Below are positions 43,801 to 56,330 of a stretch of DNA of 64,000 nt, piece after piece; positions within the stretch are counted from its first letter, which is position 1; the number at the start of each line of letters is the position of its first letter. The translations under genes were made by a program, and so were the position numbers. The DNA lies in NCBI GenBank assembly GCA_008973525.1, contig WACJ01000057.1, positions 496,001 through 560,000 of the forward strand, read 5' to 3'. The DNA is from Stenopsyche tienmushanensis (Eukaryota; Arthropoda; Insecta; Trichoptera; Stenopsychidae). A model generated the notes under the pieces. That model was not told the DNA's origin. It saw only the letters and a program-made list of their open reading frames with translations, and did no database searches.

Positions 43801-45254
43801 ACGCCAAACAGAAGCACTAATTTTCTTCGACGTTCTAATGCGGTTAGCGACCAGTGTGACGTCAATATACCATTATCTTATTTGTGAGGACTTTCTTTTT
43901 AGGAATAAGTGAAAATGCCAATTATAAAGTCTATTATTTGTCGTTTGTGTTCCATGGGAACGCTCTGTAAATAAAAATATCAACAACTTCATTGCATTCA
44001 GATATATTATTTTAAGCAATATGAATGAAAAAATTGTCATTAGGATAATTCTTACATCTTTTTATATTCAATGATCGAAATGGAACTTATAGAGTTATAG
44101 CGTTCATCTGTAGAGACATGAATCATTTTTATGTTTTATCAACCAATCTGTAAAATGCAATCCTTAAAACATGATTTTGAAAAGCATGTCATTCAAATTT
44201 ATTTGCGGAAAATATTGTCTCCGCATTTCCATTTAGATGATGAAATCAACCATCAATGAAGTCATCTACGTTTTATATTGATAATAACCTAGTTGTAACG
44301 TTGTTCTTCTATTGTGTTTCCGTGGGAACATTTCGAATTGCAACCCTGTCTAAAATAATATAAAATATGATTTTATGTGGATAAATAAAGTCTACTTTTA
44401 ATAAGTATCCTTCCACATAATATTTAAAACGTAGATTTAATAGGCTGATGGAGTCAAGATTCTAAGAGTAAAAATAAAACAGTATGCGCTCAATTACTGA
44501 CCGGTTTTCCAGTACAATGCACATGTTTGTGAAGCTTATAATTGGAATGGAAATAAAAAAACCGGTTAAAGTATAATTATGATAGTATGAAAATTTAGCA
44601 AGAAAAATTGTAAAGTCCATTTTCTTATGCAAATATCGGCATTTAGCTTGAATACAATGGACTAGAGACTCCTTCAAGATCCCCTCCCTTATGTTACATT
44701 GTGTTGTTTTAATTATTTTCTAAGTTTTAATGCGCGATATGGGGTGGTTCCGGTTACCCTCGCAAAAATACACTCTTATTTGGGTCGCAGTTTAATCTCC
44801 GCAGACAGATATAAATCTGGGATGCATTGTTGCAGACGTCAGCTAGATTCTCATCGCAGAATTTTCGCACGACTTGGTGAAATTTAATTTTGTTTTTAAA
44901 TTATTGCTCAATAAATTGCACAATAAATTGCGCCCCTTCCGCGCCCGGCCTCAATACAAAAGGGAAAAGGGCAATTAATCGCCTGTTTAATTTCTCCAGG
45001 GCAATAACGATATGAGAAATGATCCGCATAGATAACTTCCGGTCCATGTAGGTTGTTTTCATCCTGGAAATATCCTCTGGAGATATTCCGTTTCGTCCTT
45101 TCCTATAAACACGACCCCGCAGTTCATAATACATTCTGAATGACTGCTTGTGTCAGAAAAATATTCTATATAATTCTATGTAAATTGTAATAAGATGAAT
45201 TTATCAAAACATCTAAATTCATCATCATAGTAATTTGATACTGAATTAAACAAA
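43801..45254. other. No gene; short repeat words near 43945 and 44315
   Basis: 'gtgttccatgggaacgctc' (about 43948) and 'gtgtttccgtgggaac' (about 44318) belong with 18145 and, inverted, 53695. They may be SINE or LINE tails, too short to classify. Frames of 62-77 codons are unrecognised. Confidence 0.4.
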
Positions 45255-45410
45255 TATTCGTATGTCCACTACTTATCCTCCACACAAATCTACTTTTCCC
45301 TCAGGAGCGCGCAGCATGACTCAAGCTTGTATATCAATAAATGAACCTTAACACTATTGATAGCACACAATATTCGTTCATTTTTTCGCGTGAATATAAA
45401 CAATACATAT
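45255..45410 (+). repeat. LTR-like dispersed repeat
   Basis: 'tgtccactacttatcctcca', 'caaatctacttttccctcag' and 'tcaataaatgaaccttaaca' match 38945-39090 closely; it contains AATAAA. Confidence 0.55.
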
Positions 45411-45413
45411 ACA

Positions 45414-46462
45414 CTTAAACTTTTTTTGTGCGGTAGATGTATTCCGCGGAAAATCGCACAAAAAAAGCTATGATTCACATAGAAAATTACGTGTACGTAC
45501 TTATGTGAAGATGCGTTCTGTGGACTTAAACAACCGCATAACTTTGAAATAGCTATATAAAATATATCCAAAATCGCATAAAAAAAGTTTTATAAAAACA
45601 GCTAAATAATGAAGCAATTAAAAAATAACAGACGTCTACTAGAGAAATACTAATTATTTTAATTACAAATAGTCATCACTGTATGATAATTTTCATTGCA
45701 AATTTCGATATGACTCAAAATATTTCTCTTCTTCTTCAAGAAATAGTTTACCTATTGTCAATGTCATCATTGTTCTGTGTAGATTTTCTCTTTCCAATAA
45801 TGTAATTTATAATTAGTAAATATGTCACTATGATCTCTAACTCAAAACAAATAAATCACAAAATGGCGACTGTTTAAAAAAATTCAGTCATTTTATGGTC
45901 TTATTTTGTCACAGTTTTAATTTGTTTTTAAAATAGTTAAAAAAAAATGTTTGATATAAATCTGATTGGAATAATAGAGGGTAATATAGAAAATATTTGT
46001 ATCCAGTTTGAAGTAAATTAATTAATAAAAATTTGAGATATGATGTCAACCGTGTTAAAAAAAAGTAGTTTCGAGAAAAACGCGTTAAAAGATTTTATTA
46101 TGGTGAGACCGGCCAAGTTGTCGCGTCACTAAAATAGCTATAACTCCGCAAATAGTTGAAGTTTTGGAAATTCCTTTGGATAGTGTTTTTTTAAAAGTCA
46201 TTATAAAAATGCAAAAAAACGAAATACATTTTTTCAAAAATCTAAACCAGAATAAAGGGCGTAGTTGTAATTTAGCGATAGCAGATGCAATATGATCCCA
46301 AATTATAGACTTTTTTCAAATTTCGGTTAGTGTTAATGATCTATTTCCTATTTTATCTAAAATATCTCGATACGTACTCTTTATGAATAAAAAAAAAATG
46401 CTTTAAAAAAACCGCATAACTTCGAAATCGCACCAAAAAAGTCGCACAAAAAGAGGTTTGAG
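45414..46462. mobile_element. TIR DNA transposon of unknown superfamily
   Basis: The left end reads CTTAAACTTTTTTTGTGCGG, and the right end read inward CTCAAACCTCTTTTTGTGCG. Subterminal words 'aaaatcgca(ca/t)aaaaaaag' and 'ccgcataacttcgaaat' recur at both ends. The interior ('gagatatgatgtcaaccgtg', 'aaaatagctataactc') matches 55870-56330. 63310-63665 is a shorter relative with the same ends. No transposase frame was recognised, so the superfamily is open. Confidence 0.65.
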
Positions 46463-46867
46463 TAATTTTGGCAATAATATAGGCTATATCGACGATGTCA
46501 TTGAGTTAAACCATCTTTCTGAGGAATTATATCCTTGAAAGAAGTTATAAATTTTCCAAAATTAGAAGTGAAAATTTTTAACTCCTAAGAAAATTGATTT
46601 TATACATTGCACTTTCCTTTTGTTAAAGTAAATTGTAAACTAAAAGATGAAAATACGTTTGGGTAATATATAATAAAATTGGATAGTTACTGGTGTGGTG
46701 GTTGCTTTATGCTACTTATAGACACATATACACATACAGAAGAGGTGGTGCGGCGCATGCGCGTAGCGTCTCTATGATGTATGCAATAGAGATGGACACA
46801 CTACAAATGATTTACTCTCTCTTTCTGATCAACTGCCACTTGGAGTTTCATTTTTCGTGACGTTTAA
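46463..46867. other. No gene seen
   Basis: AT-rich spacer ending at the TTAA of the next MITE. Confidence 0.45.
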
Positions 46868-47163
46868 CCCCTTCAACGATACGTATCACTGTTAAAAGTG
46901 TCATCCGTAGTGACACGATCTTTTCACCGCTAGCAGATACGTACGTCATATCTAGTATACGAAAATAGTATATCATCAAGTTCGAACAAATCAGTTTCCG
47001 AGATGAATTATTCTTACTTCTAAAGCATACAACACTGCAATCGGACATATCCGTCATTTTCTATTGAGGTTTGCTTAACTTTCACAATGCGGATATATCC
47101 GTCATACCCATTTTGCAAGGACTTTGGTCTTGACGGATATATACGACATATCCACTTAAGGGG
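46868..47163 (-). mobile_element. 296-bp piggyBac-like MITE, copy 2
   Basis: Flanked by TTAA (46864-46867 and 47164-47167). The left end is CCCCTTCAACGATACGTATC, with the perfect palindrome GATACGTATC; the right end read inward is CCCCTTAAGTGGATATG. Exactly the same length as 21694-21989 and in the opposite orientation. The longest frame in both (67-69 codons, sharing 'LMIYYFRILDM') reflects nucleotide identity, not a known protein. Confidence 0.85.
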
Positions 47164-47167
47164 TTAA

Positions 47168-48204
47168 GCCAATTTGCGTCACCGCGCCCGTATAAATTCC
47201 ATTTAAAAAATCAGATACATTCGAAGAATCACTCACGAAAACTATGTCAAACTAATGAAAGAAGTCAACAATTTGAAAATACCGAAATCGGAATTTTCTA
47301 GGAAAATTATTTTTTAAATGAATCTTCCTTTTCGTCTCCCACCTGATACAAAGCTATGATAAGATAGTTTAAATCAGAAATATTAATATTTACGTCCTTT
47401 CATATTTATCGGTACGACTTCAATCCACAGTCTGGATGTGAACCCAAACTTTGATAGTGACAGTCTAGGATCTAAATTATTTTACGTCCAAGTTTATTCA
47501 ATATTTTTTTAGGATAATATCAAAGCAAAATATAAATAATTTAAAATAGGTTATCTAGCATTAAGAGTGCCCTTCGAAAGAGCCTTCATCCAAGTGTGCC
47601 CTCCCTGCATGGGGGTACCAGCACAGCTCTTTGTAACGATATCACGTCGAAGAAAAATGATATACGCACGTTGCATAAAAGATATAAAAAACTGAGGGCT
47701 TTTTTTATTACTTGTCTGTTTTCTTTTTTTCACACGCGATTCTTTCCTATTGTGATTGCGACCATAGCGGTGGCCGTAAATGCGCGAAAGCTGCTCTTTT
47801 TTATTGTTTTGTACAAATTTATCGACGGCGATGTCCTGTCGCTCCTGCGGATAGCGCTTCCAGGATTTGCAGGACAAAAGGCGGGACGGGCCCGTTTGAC
47901 CACGATTCAAAAAAGCATTTCAATCCCCATGGACGCGAAATCAATGGCAATTCATCATTCGAAAACCACAACTGTTCCACATCGTTCGTTAAGTGTAACA
48001 AGACAAAATGGCAAATGCTAATACGAAACACTTGTATAATGAGTTAAATCCCACGGCGAAAGCCCACAATTGAACATTACATAAGCTTCAAACATTACAT
48101 AATTGTAATATTGCTAATATTATGCATCATAATAAGGCATCGGCGAAATAGACATCGATTAAATATAGAATCATCCAAATGTAACGCTTATATGTTAATA
48201 CTAT
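47168..48204. other. No gene recognised
   Basis: 47551-48047 holds overlapping frames on both strands (119 codons minus, 141 and 111 plus) in a less AT-rich patch. None shows a known motif, and mutual overlap argues for composition rather than coding. Confidence 0.4.
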
Positions 48205-48700
48205 AGTGAGTTGATGACCGCATGAGCCCCCATTTTCATATAAAACCATCAATGTGACTGATAAAATTCCTATCTGCTGAGACCCGGACTAAAACTCGCA
48301 AAATTTCCGATTTGCCGACAAAATATTTTTTTCCGTCGCTGCAGATAAATATTTATATACTATAATACTTTGATGTGATTCGTAATTATATTATGAACGA
48401 ATACAAAAATTCTGAACCCCGTATCTATTATATTTCATATCGATATTAGCATTATTAGAGTCGAGGTGTAGTAAATACATCACCGGTAGGGAAAGGTAAA
48501 AATAGGTAGTATATGTACTCTATATCTATACATAGATTAGACAGTTATTGCCCATAGGCTCGCTAATTAATAGTTACGCCACTGTTTCCAAGCGTCCAGA
48601 TTTCGGTTGGAATGCCTCGATTTAGTAGCCTTCATCATGCTGGTGAGGTATACGATTTTTGTTAGATCAAAATTTCAATCCTGAATTTTTCGGGATTACT
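48205..48700 (-). mobile_element. hAT-type element copy 5
   Basis: Shares 'gatgaccgcatgagccccca' at the left, the common non-coding part, the embedded end TAGTTACGCCACTG (ending 48584) and the flank 'tcgatttagtagccttca'. The dimerisation-domain coding part is cut off at the left, just before the conserved 'IPPTS' segment. Confidence 0.7.
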
Positions 48701-50607
48701 CGGGGAAAAATTTCTCGAACGGAGCACTGATTTTAAAAGTAAAATTAGATAATTTTCACACATGGTACAACATTTTAAATTTCTATCATCATTTGCCATA
48801 TATTATTTAATAATTTACAATAAATTTAATACATATTGCTTCAATAACAAGGACGTTATAATCTAAAAAAAATTGAGCGTCTTTATTGAAAGACATCATT
48901 AGATCATCCACTTGGAAATGCTTAAACCATTGCATTGACATAAGTATATTGTAATCGATTATAATCTTTTATAAATTGACAAAGAGTATAATTTCATCTT
49001 GTTTGCAAACAGCAAATACATCCAGAGTTTTTGATGGGTAGCTTTATGAAGGAAAATCTATAGTATTTACCTGATCAAATCTTTAAAACGTTTCTTCCGT
49101 CTAGTACAAACAATTTCGAAATGATATATGAATTTAAAAAAATGGTCAACTTATCGATATCCTCGATGAAGTAGTCATGGATAACAAATCCTGTCTGTAG
49201 AATGTAGAATTGGGCATATTTTAGACGGATAGAACTCACTTGTTGAAAGCAGATTTGTATGAGCGGGCGTGGAATCGTAAGCATGCAGAAATGAATACCC
49301 AGCTGACATCATGGTTTTATTGCACGCACAGGAATTCAAAATAATCCTTGGGAGCATTCCTGGTGTAAAATTGTGTAGGGGTGGCACGTGAGAATTTGCC
49401 AAATTACACCTTTTGCCCCCCAACTCCCGATTTCGTTGCTTGCACAGGCCCCTTTTGGACCTCTACCCCTGCGTTTACTTTACAGCCCCGTGTTGTTTTA
49501 TCCATTAAGCCTGATGATGGCGACCAGAGATCCTTCCCACTTTGTTGGTTTCTTGCTCGACACAAATTAAGATTCAGATGGAAGCGCAAATAATTAAAGC
49601 TATGCATTCACACCTTCGAGGATTCCTTAGTCTTCGCATTATTTAGCTAGGGAGCAGTGCGAAATTATTTCGCAAATTTGATTCGTTATTTACTCTGAAA
49701 TGGGGAGACAAATGTATGCAACCACTCATTTAACAACTATGCAAAGCTGTGTGTTACATACGACCGTGCTCTGACAAATAAGGCAAGACTATACTATTAC
49801 ATCAAACAGATTTACAAACAAATGCCAAAAAATCATCCTATCAATATGTGACGATATCTTAGCCTTTATCGATAAAATATTTGTATTATTTGGATTTGGC
49901 ATAATATAACATACCTCTTAATATATCTACAGGATTTTTTTTAACGAAATTGCATAAAAATGACCCCAAATGAAGAAGACAAAAGTATAAAGGGAAAAAA
50001 TCCTACCAACTTATTGAGTGATTTGTTATTTAGTCATCGAAGAAAAAATCCCCCGGGCATATATGAGTTAATATAAGAATTGGGGTTCGTGTAACTTTTT
50101 TCCAGCTGTTTAAATTTACATAAATACAATGGCACGTAAGAAGTGGCATATTCAAAAAGGGGATAAGAATACATCCCCTTCTTCCTTAAAAACGTATGCA
50201 TAATGCACGTATTGAGGCGATTTAAAAAGGACTCGACAAATTTGCTCGACACGTTTTTTATGCAATAATAATAACTCGATGTCTCAGAATGAAATGCATA
50301 TTGCTGTTTTAATTTTTACACATTATTGAATTCATTGACATTTTTTTAAATATCTTATATGAAATTATGCTGACGAATTTAATCCTTCCAATGCAATTTT
50401 TATAGTGAAACTATTTTTTTAGGAAGTGCTACGTTCGGATTTATCCTACATCATGTAAAATTTTTAATTTTTAATTCTTCTTCGAATTTCTAATTCGTTT
50501 TATAGTTAATTGTCTTCGGTTTCCATCTTTTGAGCCCTCCTTTTTGACGTCGCTCTGGAAAGGCGAATTGTCGGCATCATAGAATATACGGAGTACTTAG
50601 TGCTTCT
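48701..50607. other. No gene seen
   Basis: Several 60-82-codon frames, none recognised. 49390-49570 is less AT-rich and open on both strands. Confidence 0.45.
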
Positions 50608-50715
50608 AATGACCCCCCTGTGTGCTCTCCGCAGCCGAACAATTTGACAGTCGGGGTCTGTCGCAGCGGCAAAGACAATGAAATATCGGCCAGGGTCACC
50701 GCAACGTTATTTGAT
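50608..50715 (+). repeat. Dispersed repeat, type unknown (copy 3)
   Basis: 'ctaatgacccccctgtgtgc', 'tctccgcagccgaacaat', 'acagtcggggtctgtcgcag' match 2568 and 41768. It lies directly beside the mariner fragment that follows. Confidence 0.5.
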
Positions 50716-50744
50716 ACATACATTTAATGCAAAAAAATAATTAC

Positions 50745-51085
50745 TTAATATCAATCATATTAGATACACATGTTTTTAATTATAACAATGATGTTTTTAC
50801 AAAGATTTATCGACAATACCGGTATAATATGATAATATTCTTCAAAGTACTCTCCACGAGCATCTATAATTTTTTTCCACGAATTCTTTCATGCTCGGTA
50901 TGCCCTCTTGAAGACTTCGACGAGAATCTTCTTGAGAACTGTCGTCGTGGCAGCCTTGATAGCGTCAATTCTGTCAAAACGACGTCTTTTGAGTGCAGTT
51001 TTGATCTTTGAAGCAAAAAATGTCTGCCGGAGTTATGTCAGGAAGGCAAGATGGCTGCAACAGGGCTGTCACGTAGGGTTTCCAG
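50745..51085 (-). pseudogene. Mariner transposase C-terminus (a third lineage)
   Basis: The minus strand gives 'SKIKTALKRRRFDRIDAIKA', then 'VFKRAYRA', a stop where a Trp codon is expected, and 'KNSWKKIIDARGEYFEEY'. This is the tail that follows the third catalytic Asp in many mariner proteins (L-K-x-x-L-x-G-x-R-F-x...W-x-K-C/I-I...G-x-Y-F-E). A second frame upstream reads 'SCLPDITPADIFCF', equivalent to the S-P-D-L-A-P-x-D-F-F catalytic-Asp segment; here Asp is kept (PAD) after a frame break. Confidence 0.8.
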
Positions 51086-51129
51086 AACATACACGCAATA
51101 GGCAATGTTGACGGTCTGTCTTTGAGGAA

Positions 51130-51440
51130 CCAACTCTTTGTGGCCCCCACCCTTAGTACCCGATGGGCATTTAACTCTATGATGCCCACCGATAAATTAT
51201 CAGAAGACGCCATATTAGTGCTTAATGCCATACCGCCTATGGAAACGGGAATAAAAAGGAAGATATGAGGTATCGCATCATGGCAGGAGTAGTAGGCACG
51301 ATGAGACAGCTCCACAAATGGAAGATGGCCTCACTGTCTGATCCTAGATATCGGGAAATAATTCATGAGAAAGCATGGCCAGCTGCGCTTTCATCTGACT
51401 CAAGTCTTCTTGGGCACGTGTGTCACTCTACGGTGCCACC
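51130..51440 (+). pseudogene. R1-like ORF2 C-terminal fragment
   Basis: Readable pieces: 'SEDAILVLNAIPPMETGIKR', equivalent to 'SEDGVLALTAIPPIDLLAYE' in the 4564-5082 copy, then after stops 'NGRWPH' and 'RKHGQLRFHLTQVFLGH', the conserved R-K-H-G-Q-L-x-F-H-L-T-Q-x-x-x-G-H-G segment. Frame breaks separate them. The zinc knuckle is missing and tail sequence follows directly. Confidence 0.72.
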
Positions 51441-52090
51441 CTTGAAGCCCCAGGAGCTTAAGCTGGGTAAGCAGCTTACCCTGTTATGTGTACCCGTAGA
51501 GTTAAATGAGGAACTGTTGATTTTAGAAGAAACAAGATGACTCTATGCAAAAGGCGAGACCACTATATTCAAAAGCCATCTGCATACAGAGGGGAATGGT
51601 TTTCGGCTATTCAAACGGTGACTCGTTTCAGTGGCTAGGTACTAAAAATTACCGAACCAATACGAGTACCATGGAGAAAGGGGCTCCCTGCAGTTTGTCA
51701 TATTTTATAGCTCTCTTCAAATTGATGTTGAACTCGTGATGGCAGTGACCTCGCATAGAAGTTCATTTGCGTTTTAGCGCAACCTTTTCCTATCTCCTCC
51801 AACGCACTCAGGTGCTAGTTTGAAAGTTTGACTAGTTTGAAACTGGTCTTCTTGCGGGAGCCTCTCTTCCTTTGGAGGGTGCCTGGAAGCTCAACGCGTA
51901 GTTTTTATTGGGGGATCAAAATAATGGTAGAAGACACTCCTTTGTGGTTAGCCCGAGGATACTCAGAACAGATCACACAGCAGCGCAAGACATGGACTCT
52001 GTCACCAAGAGTGCAACACACTACTAATTCCAATACACTTGGTCTACTTTGGTTTCGGGAATACCGAGATATGCCTTTCGGTACTCTGGG
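51441..52090 (+). repeat. R1-like LINE 3' tail
   Basis: Continues from the ORF2 fragment and shares ordered blocks with 6040-6455/6945-6985 and with 13021-13400. Frames of 64-91 codons here are not recognised proteins. Confidence 0.55.
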
Positions 52091-52757
52091 CTTTTAGCAA
52101 TCCCTTTTTATGGAATTATTGCCAAACATTTTTACACGGAATAGCGTATATATGTTTTAAAAATGTGGTCGTCAGCCTCATCTCTTGTAGGATTCAAACA
52201 CAAGAAGATTGTGTAACGAGTCCAACCGCTTAGCATTGGACTATCTACAGGTACTACCAGTAGGGATGTGGCAGAAAAATATTATATGTTTCATGACTTT
52301 TGGGATGCACCCTTTTTGGAATGTTGGTGTTCAATCAAATTCACATCTTGTTGAAACATGCATATTCAATCTCAATGGTTTGCTTGTTAAAGCATTAGGC
52401 TTGCTGAAACAGTCCAATAAGTAACAAGTCTTCGGTTCTGGCACAATTAAACCTGCGTTATGTCCCTGTAATGCGTTTTTAATTACGCATGGCTAAACGC
52501 TGCTGCTGTGCACTTCGCTCATTTTAATGCCATTTGGCATGCACTTTCTAGGAAGCATTTGCGAAAAAATTATCCGACATCCTTCGTGCTGTTTGAAAGT
52601 GTGAGATAATGACGAACTTAGGGCGCATTCGATACGGTCTCTTATTGTTCTCGATTGGGCGTGCTAATGGTTTATTGGGTGTGAAGCGGAAAGTAACAGC
52701 GATATGGGTTGTTCTGAAAGTTTACAAAAAAAAAAAAATAAGAAGGAAATACAAATA
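52091..52757. other. No gene seen
   Basis: Frames of 64-71 codons at 52039-52424 are unrecognised. Confidence 0.45.
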
Positions 52758-53536
52758 TTAGGGTGTCCCATAAGTTTCTTTCGTTTTCATATTAAGAAAA
52801 AAATAAATAAACAATAATTTGTATTACATCAAAATTTATTGAATAATATATGATCCATTCTGTTCTATTACCTTACTCTATCTCTCCGGAAGCCTCATAA
52901 TGCCTTCTTGCCAAAATTTCCCAGGTTTGTTGGCAAAATATTGATTTTTACCACGTTAAGAATTTAATAAATTATAATCTGAAGGGGCAATGTCCGGAGA
53001 TTATGGAAGATGAGGTAAAACATCCCAGTCAAATGATAATAATTTATTTCTGACGAGCAAAGACACACGAGGCCTGGCATTATCGTGAAGAAAAACAACA
53101 CCTCGTCTGTTCACTAATTCTGGCCATTTTCTGGCCTTTAGATTGTCTAGTTGGAAACAATATTTTGTTGAATTGATTGTTTCACTTTGCTGAAGTAGTT
53201 CATAATAAACTATCCCCTTCCAGTCCCATCAAATGCATAGCAAAACTTTTTTTGGATGTAGGCTAGGTTTAGCTACAGTTAAAGCTTCTGTACCCTTGGT
53301 CCAAGATCGTTTAAGTTGGATATTCTCATAGAGTATCCAACTTTCATCTCCAGTGATAAGTCTCTTCAAATAAGTTTGGCTATTATGTCATTGGAGAAGA
53401 AGATCGCATGTTGAAATGGACGGATGTTCGTGGAAATTGTTAGCTATTTCACGAACAGTATATCGCGGGTTTTCTTCAAATATGGCTATGATTAGATCTG
53501 TGTTCATTTGTGAAAGAAACATATGTGACAACATAA
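52758..53536 (-). mobile_element. Mariner element with both ends (family 1, copy c)
   Basis: TTAGGGTGTCCCATAAGTTT at the left, and from the right TTATGTTGTCACATATGT, next to TA on both sides (52756-57, 53537-38). On the minus strand: start 'MNTDLIIAIFEENPRYTVRE' (53505), 'CDLLLQ', 'VITGDESWILYEN' with the first catalytic Asp near 53350, 'KPSLHPKKVLLCI' near 53250, and the C-terminal 'FWQEGIMRLPER' near 52895. Its N-terminal part has an internal deletion different from that of copy b. Confidence 0.9.
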
Positions 53537-54957
53537 TAGTTTCATTGAATTTCTTCAAATAATATCTTGAACAATAAATTGGAAAATTGATAATATTTAA
53601 TATTGGACATTTTGCAGATTTATGCAATGATTGCCATAGTAATACAAATGGTGTCTAATTAATTTATGGTGTGCGAGTGTGATATTTTTCAAGCGTTCCC
53701 ACGGGACAAACACACGAATAGCGGAATTATGCCTCAATTCGAGCAATATTTCAGCTTATTGCAAATAATAAAGTGAACCGTTGCGCAGAATCTGTCATGC
53801 TACGGTTCGATTTTCTCATTACGGTGTATCGGTAATTATAATAAAAGGATTTCTACGGTGCTACGCTCCAAGGAAGCAGGATGGCATTAGTTCGGCGCTG
53901 ATTTTGCCGGTCGTTAATGGGTTATCTGATTGTGCACGCCTTTTGATTCGATGTTGTTATAATAAAGCGTCGGTTTTGTGCCGCCGAAGATTTGGTATTG
54001 AGGAGTGCACTCTCGCACCGAAGGACTCGCATAAATATTCATCGCCCGCAATAATAAAGGGATGCAAATTATATAAGTGAAATGCATTAAGTGCAGCACG
54101 CTACACTTAGTTTCGCGTATTACGTACGAAACACTTGACTTGGGACAAATTTATCCTCACTTCCTGTGTGCATAATTTCGAAATTTGCATATAACGAACT
54201 CGCGCTATTTTCGCATCCATCGCGGTGCATTATTCTGATTCGCTTTTCACTCGGCTTAATGCATGGGGGATGTCATTTTTATTGATTATACATATTTTTT
54301 AATTAAATAAATACAATTTTTTTAGAAATAAAAGTAAGATTTGTTACTCTTATATCAACTTAAATAGAATAGGAGAAACACTGTATGACCTTTAAAAAAC
54401 ACTAATTTTCTTTATGGAGATAGTATCCCTAGTTACCCTCATCCTAGCGGATGAGCGTTCACCAATTAAATGAATGCTGTCTTCAATATCGAGCACATGA
54501 GGAGGTGGATGATCAATATAAATTTCGAATTATTGATATCAATTAATGAATATATACAGATGCGGACAGGGAAACTTCCTTATTTGAAACGCGCGTCCCT
54601 GAAGCAATTATTCAATTCATTATTCCCCCTGCACTAGCCCTTTTATGTCCGATGCACACGAACGTGGTTTCCTGTGCATGGTTTACTAGCATGCCGATTA
54701 CTGTAATGAAGTGATCTCATGTTTAGATTTATGATCTAAATTTTTCAGTTAAAGCAGCTATTCCGTTATTGTTTACATTAAAATGTGATCATTCATTGCG
54801 TTTTTGTTCACAAAAATTATATATTAGCGGTTCTTTAATTTAATTTTCGAATCGTTAAGCGTTGTAATGGTCATGAGAAAAACTACATAGGGAAAAACAC
54901 GTTTTTTATCAAATTTTAATTACATCCCTCCCTTTGGTAGACCCCAGATATACAATA
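53537..54957. other. No gene seen
   Basis: A 99-codon frame at 53781-54080 is unrecognised. 53690-53715 carries the inverted 'gttcccacgggac' word related to 18145 and 43948. Confidence 0.45.
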
Positions 54958-55328
54958 TCCAATATATTAAAATGAATCTTTCTTTGTTCGTATGTAATGC
55001 ACTGCCATACCGTTTTATAGATTGCAATAAAACTTCGTGCACTTATTGCTAAGAATTCCGCGAGTAAGAATTGGCATAGTCTAATATATGAAAAGCAATG
55101 TTTGTTTGTCCGTATTTAATACACTGCCATACCGTTCATCTGATTGCGATAAAACTTTGTCAACTTAATGTTTACACTTGCGGGAATAACATAGACATAG
55201 TACAATTAACTTACAGTAGATCTTCTTATATATAAAAATGAATGTTTGTTTATATTTATAATAAAACCAACAAACGATATTTTTAGAAATATTACTTCTG
55301 TGGCGGCAAAGCGTCGGGTACCAGCTAG
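54958..55328 (+). mobile_element. Helitron-like element with repeated 5' ends
   Basis: Starts TCCAATATATTAAAATGAAT. The 5' block recurs at about 55075 and again, short, at about 55230 ('tatataaaaatgaatgtttg'). The 3' end is GGCAAAGCGTCGGGTACCAGCTAG, i.e. hairpin-prone GC-rich DNA ending CTAG, as in Helitrons. Same double-headed type as 15657-15948. Confidence 0.65.
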
Positions 55329-55869
55329 TAAATTATATATTTACTCGATTAATAGATCGTTATGATGTACCCAAAGATTCTTTTATATTATTTTGCGATT
55401 AGCGACATTAATTCCTTTTTTTTAGCATACCCATACGATGATGGTTAAAATTTTTGAAGATTGGCAAACAATAAATTATCATCCTGTAATAGTGACAAAA
55501 GTATGTGTCTCTTGAACCGTGACTCGATGTAATCAGACCGATCAAAAGTCAATACGTTGAGCAACAAGAATCTTATTGGTATTTTGACTATCGATAAATT
55601 TGTAATTAAATGATTAAAAAAGGATTTTTATTTCAAGGAGTTTGATATTTAAATTAGAGTCAACCCTTCTATAGCGTCTAGATAGGGACCACGCTATAAA
55701 AATGTAAAAAAGTGCAAGTGACTTATACGGGCAAACCTAACCTTACGTACTTTAAAAAACTGAACTACTCTATATTTTATAAAAATAATATATTTAAAGG
55801 AATATTCTAGTCCAGAATTTTTCAACATACATTTTCTTTTATTGACATTTTCAGAATATACAAAACAAA
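55329..55869. other. No gene; short repeat near 55660
   Basis: 'gtcaacccttctatagcgtc' (55661-55680) resembles 15520-15545 ('gtcaacctttctatagcgtc'), probably a further TE end. Confidence 0.4.
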
Positions 55870-56330
55870 ATTATAGGTCGTTAAAGTTTAGGGGGTAAAA
55901 AAGGGACATGTCCTGGTCGACACGATTCCTACTCTTCTAATCATCTAAAATATAAAATATCCTTAATTAGTAAATATGTGGCTAAAGTTTAAAAAAAAAA
56001 AAAAAGTCATTTTTGGATATTATTTTTTTACAGTTTTAATTTTTTTTAAATAGTTAAAAATAAAATTTTGATATAAATATGGTAGAAACGATAGAAGATC
56101 ATATTAGAAAAAAATCATATTAAATTTGAAGTAATCATTTGATTAAATTTTGAGATATTATGTCAACCGTGTTGACAAAAGTAACATTTCATTCTGGTTA
56201 GGACCGACTGCTTAGTTTTCGCGTCATTAAAATAGCTATAACTCTGTAAATAATTAAAATTTTGAAAATTCCTTACAAAAATATAGTTTTTAACATTTGA
56301 ACTTTGAAAATATGCAAAAAAAAAAAACGA
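55870..56330. repeat. Interior of the unknown TIR transposon (partial copy)
   Basis: Matches 45880-46330: 'cagttttaattttttttaaa', 'gagatattatgtcaaccgtg', 'aaaatagctataactct'. Terminal repeats are missing. A 100-codon minus-strand frame overlapping it is unrecognised. Confidence 0.6.

Noticed and set aside
47551..48047. Frames of 119, 111 and 141 codons on opposite strands
   Set aside because: Mutually overlapping, no motif, no repeats in the window; composition is the simpler explanation.
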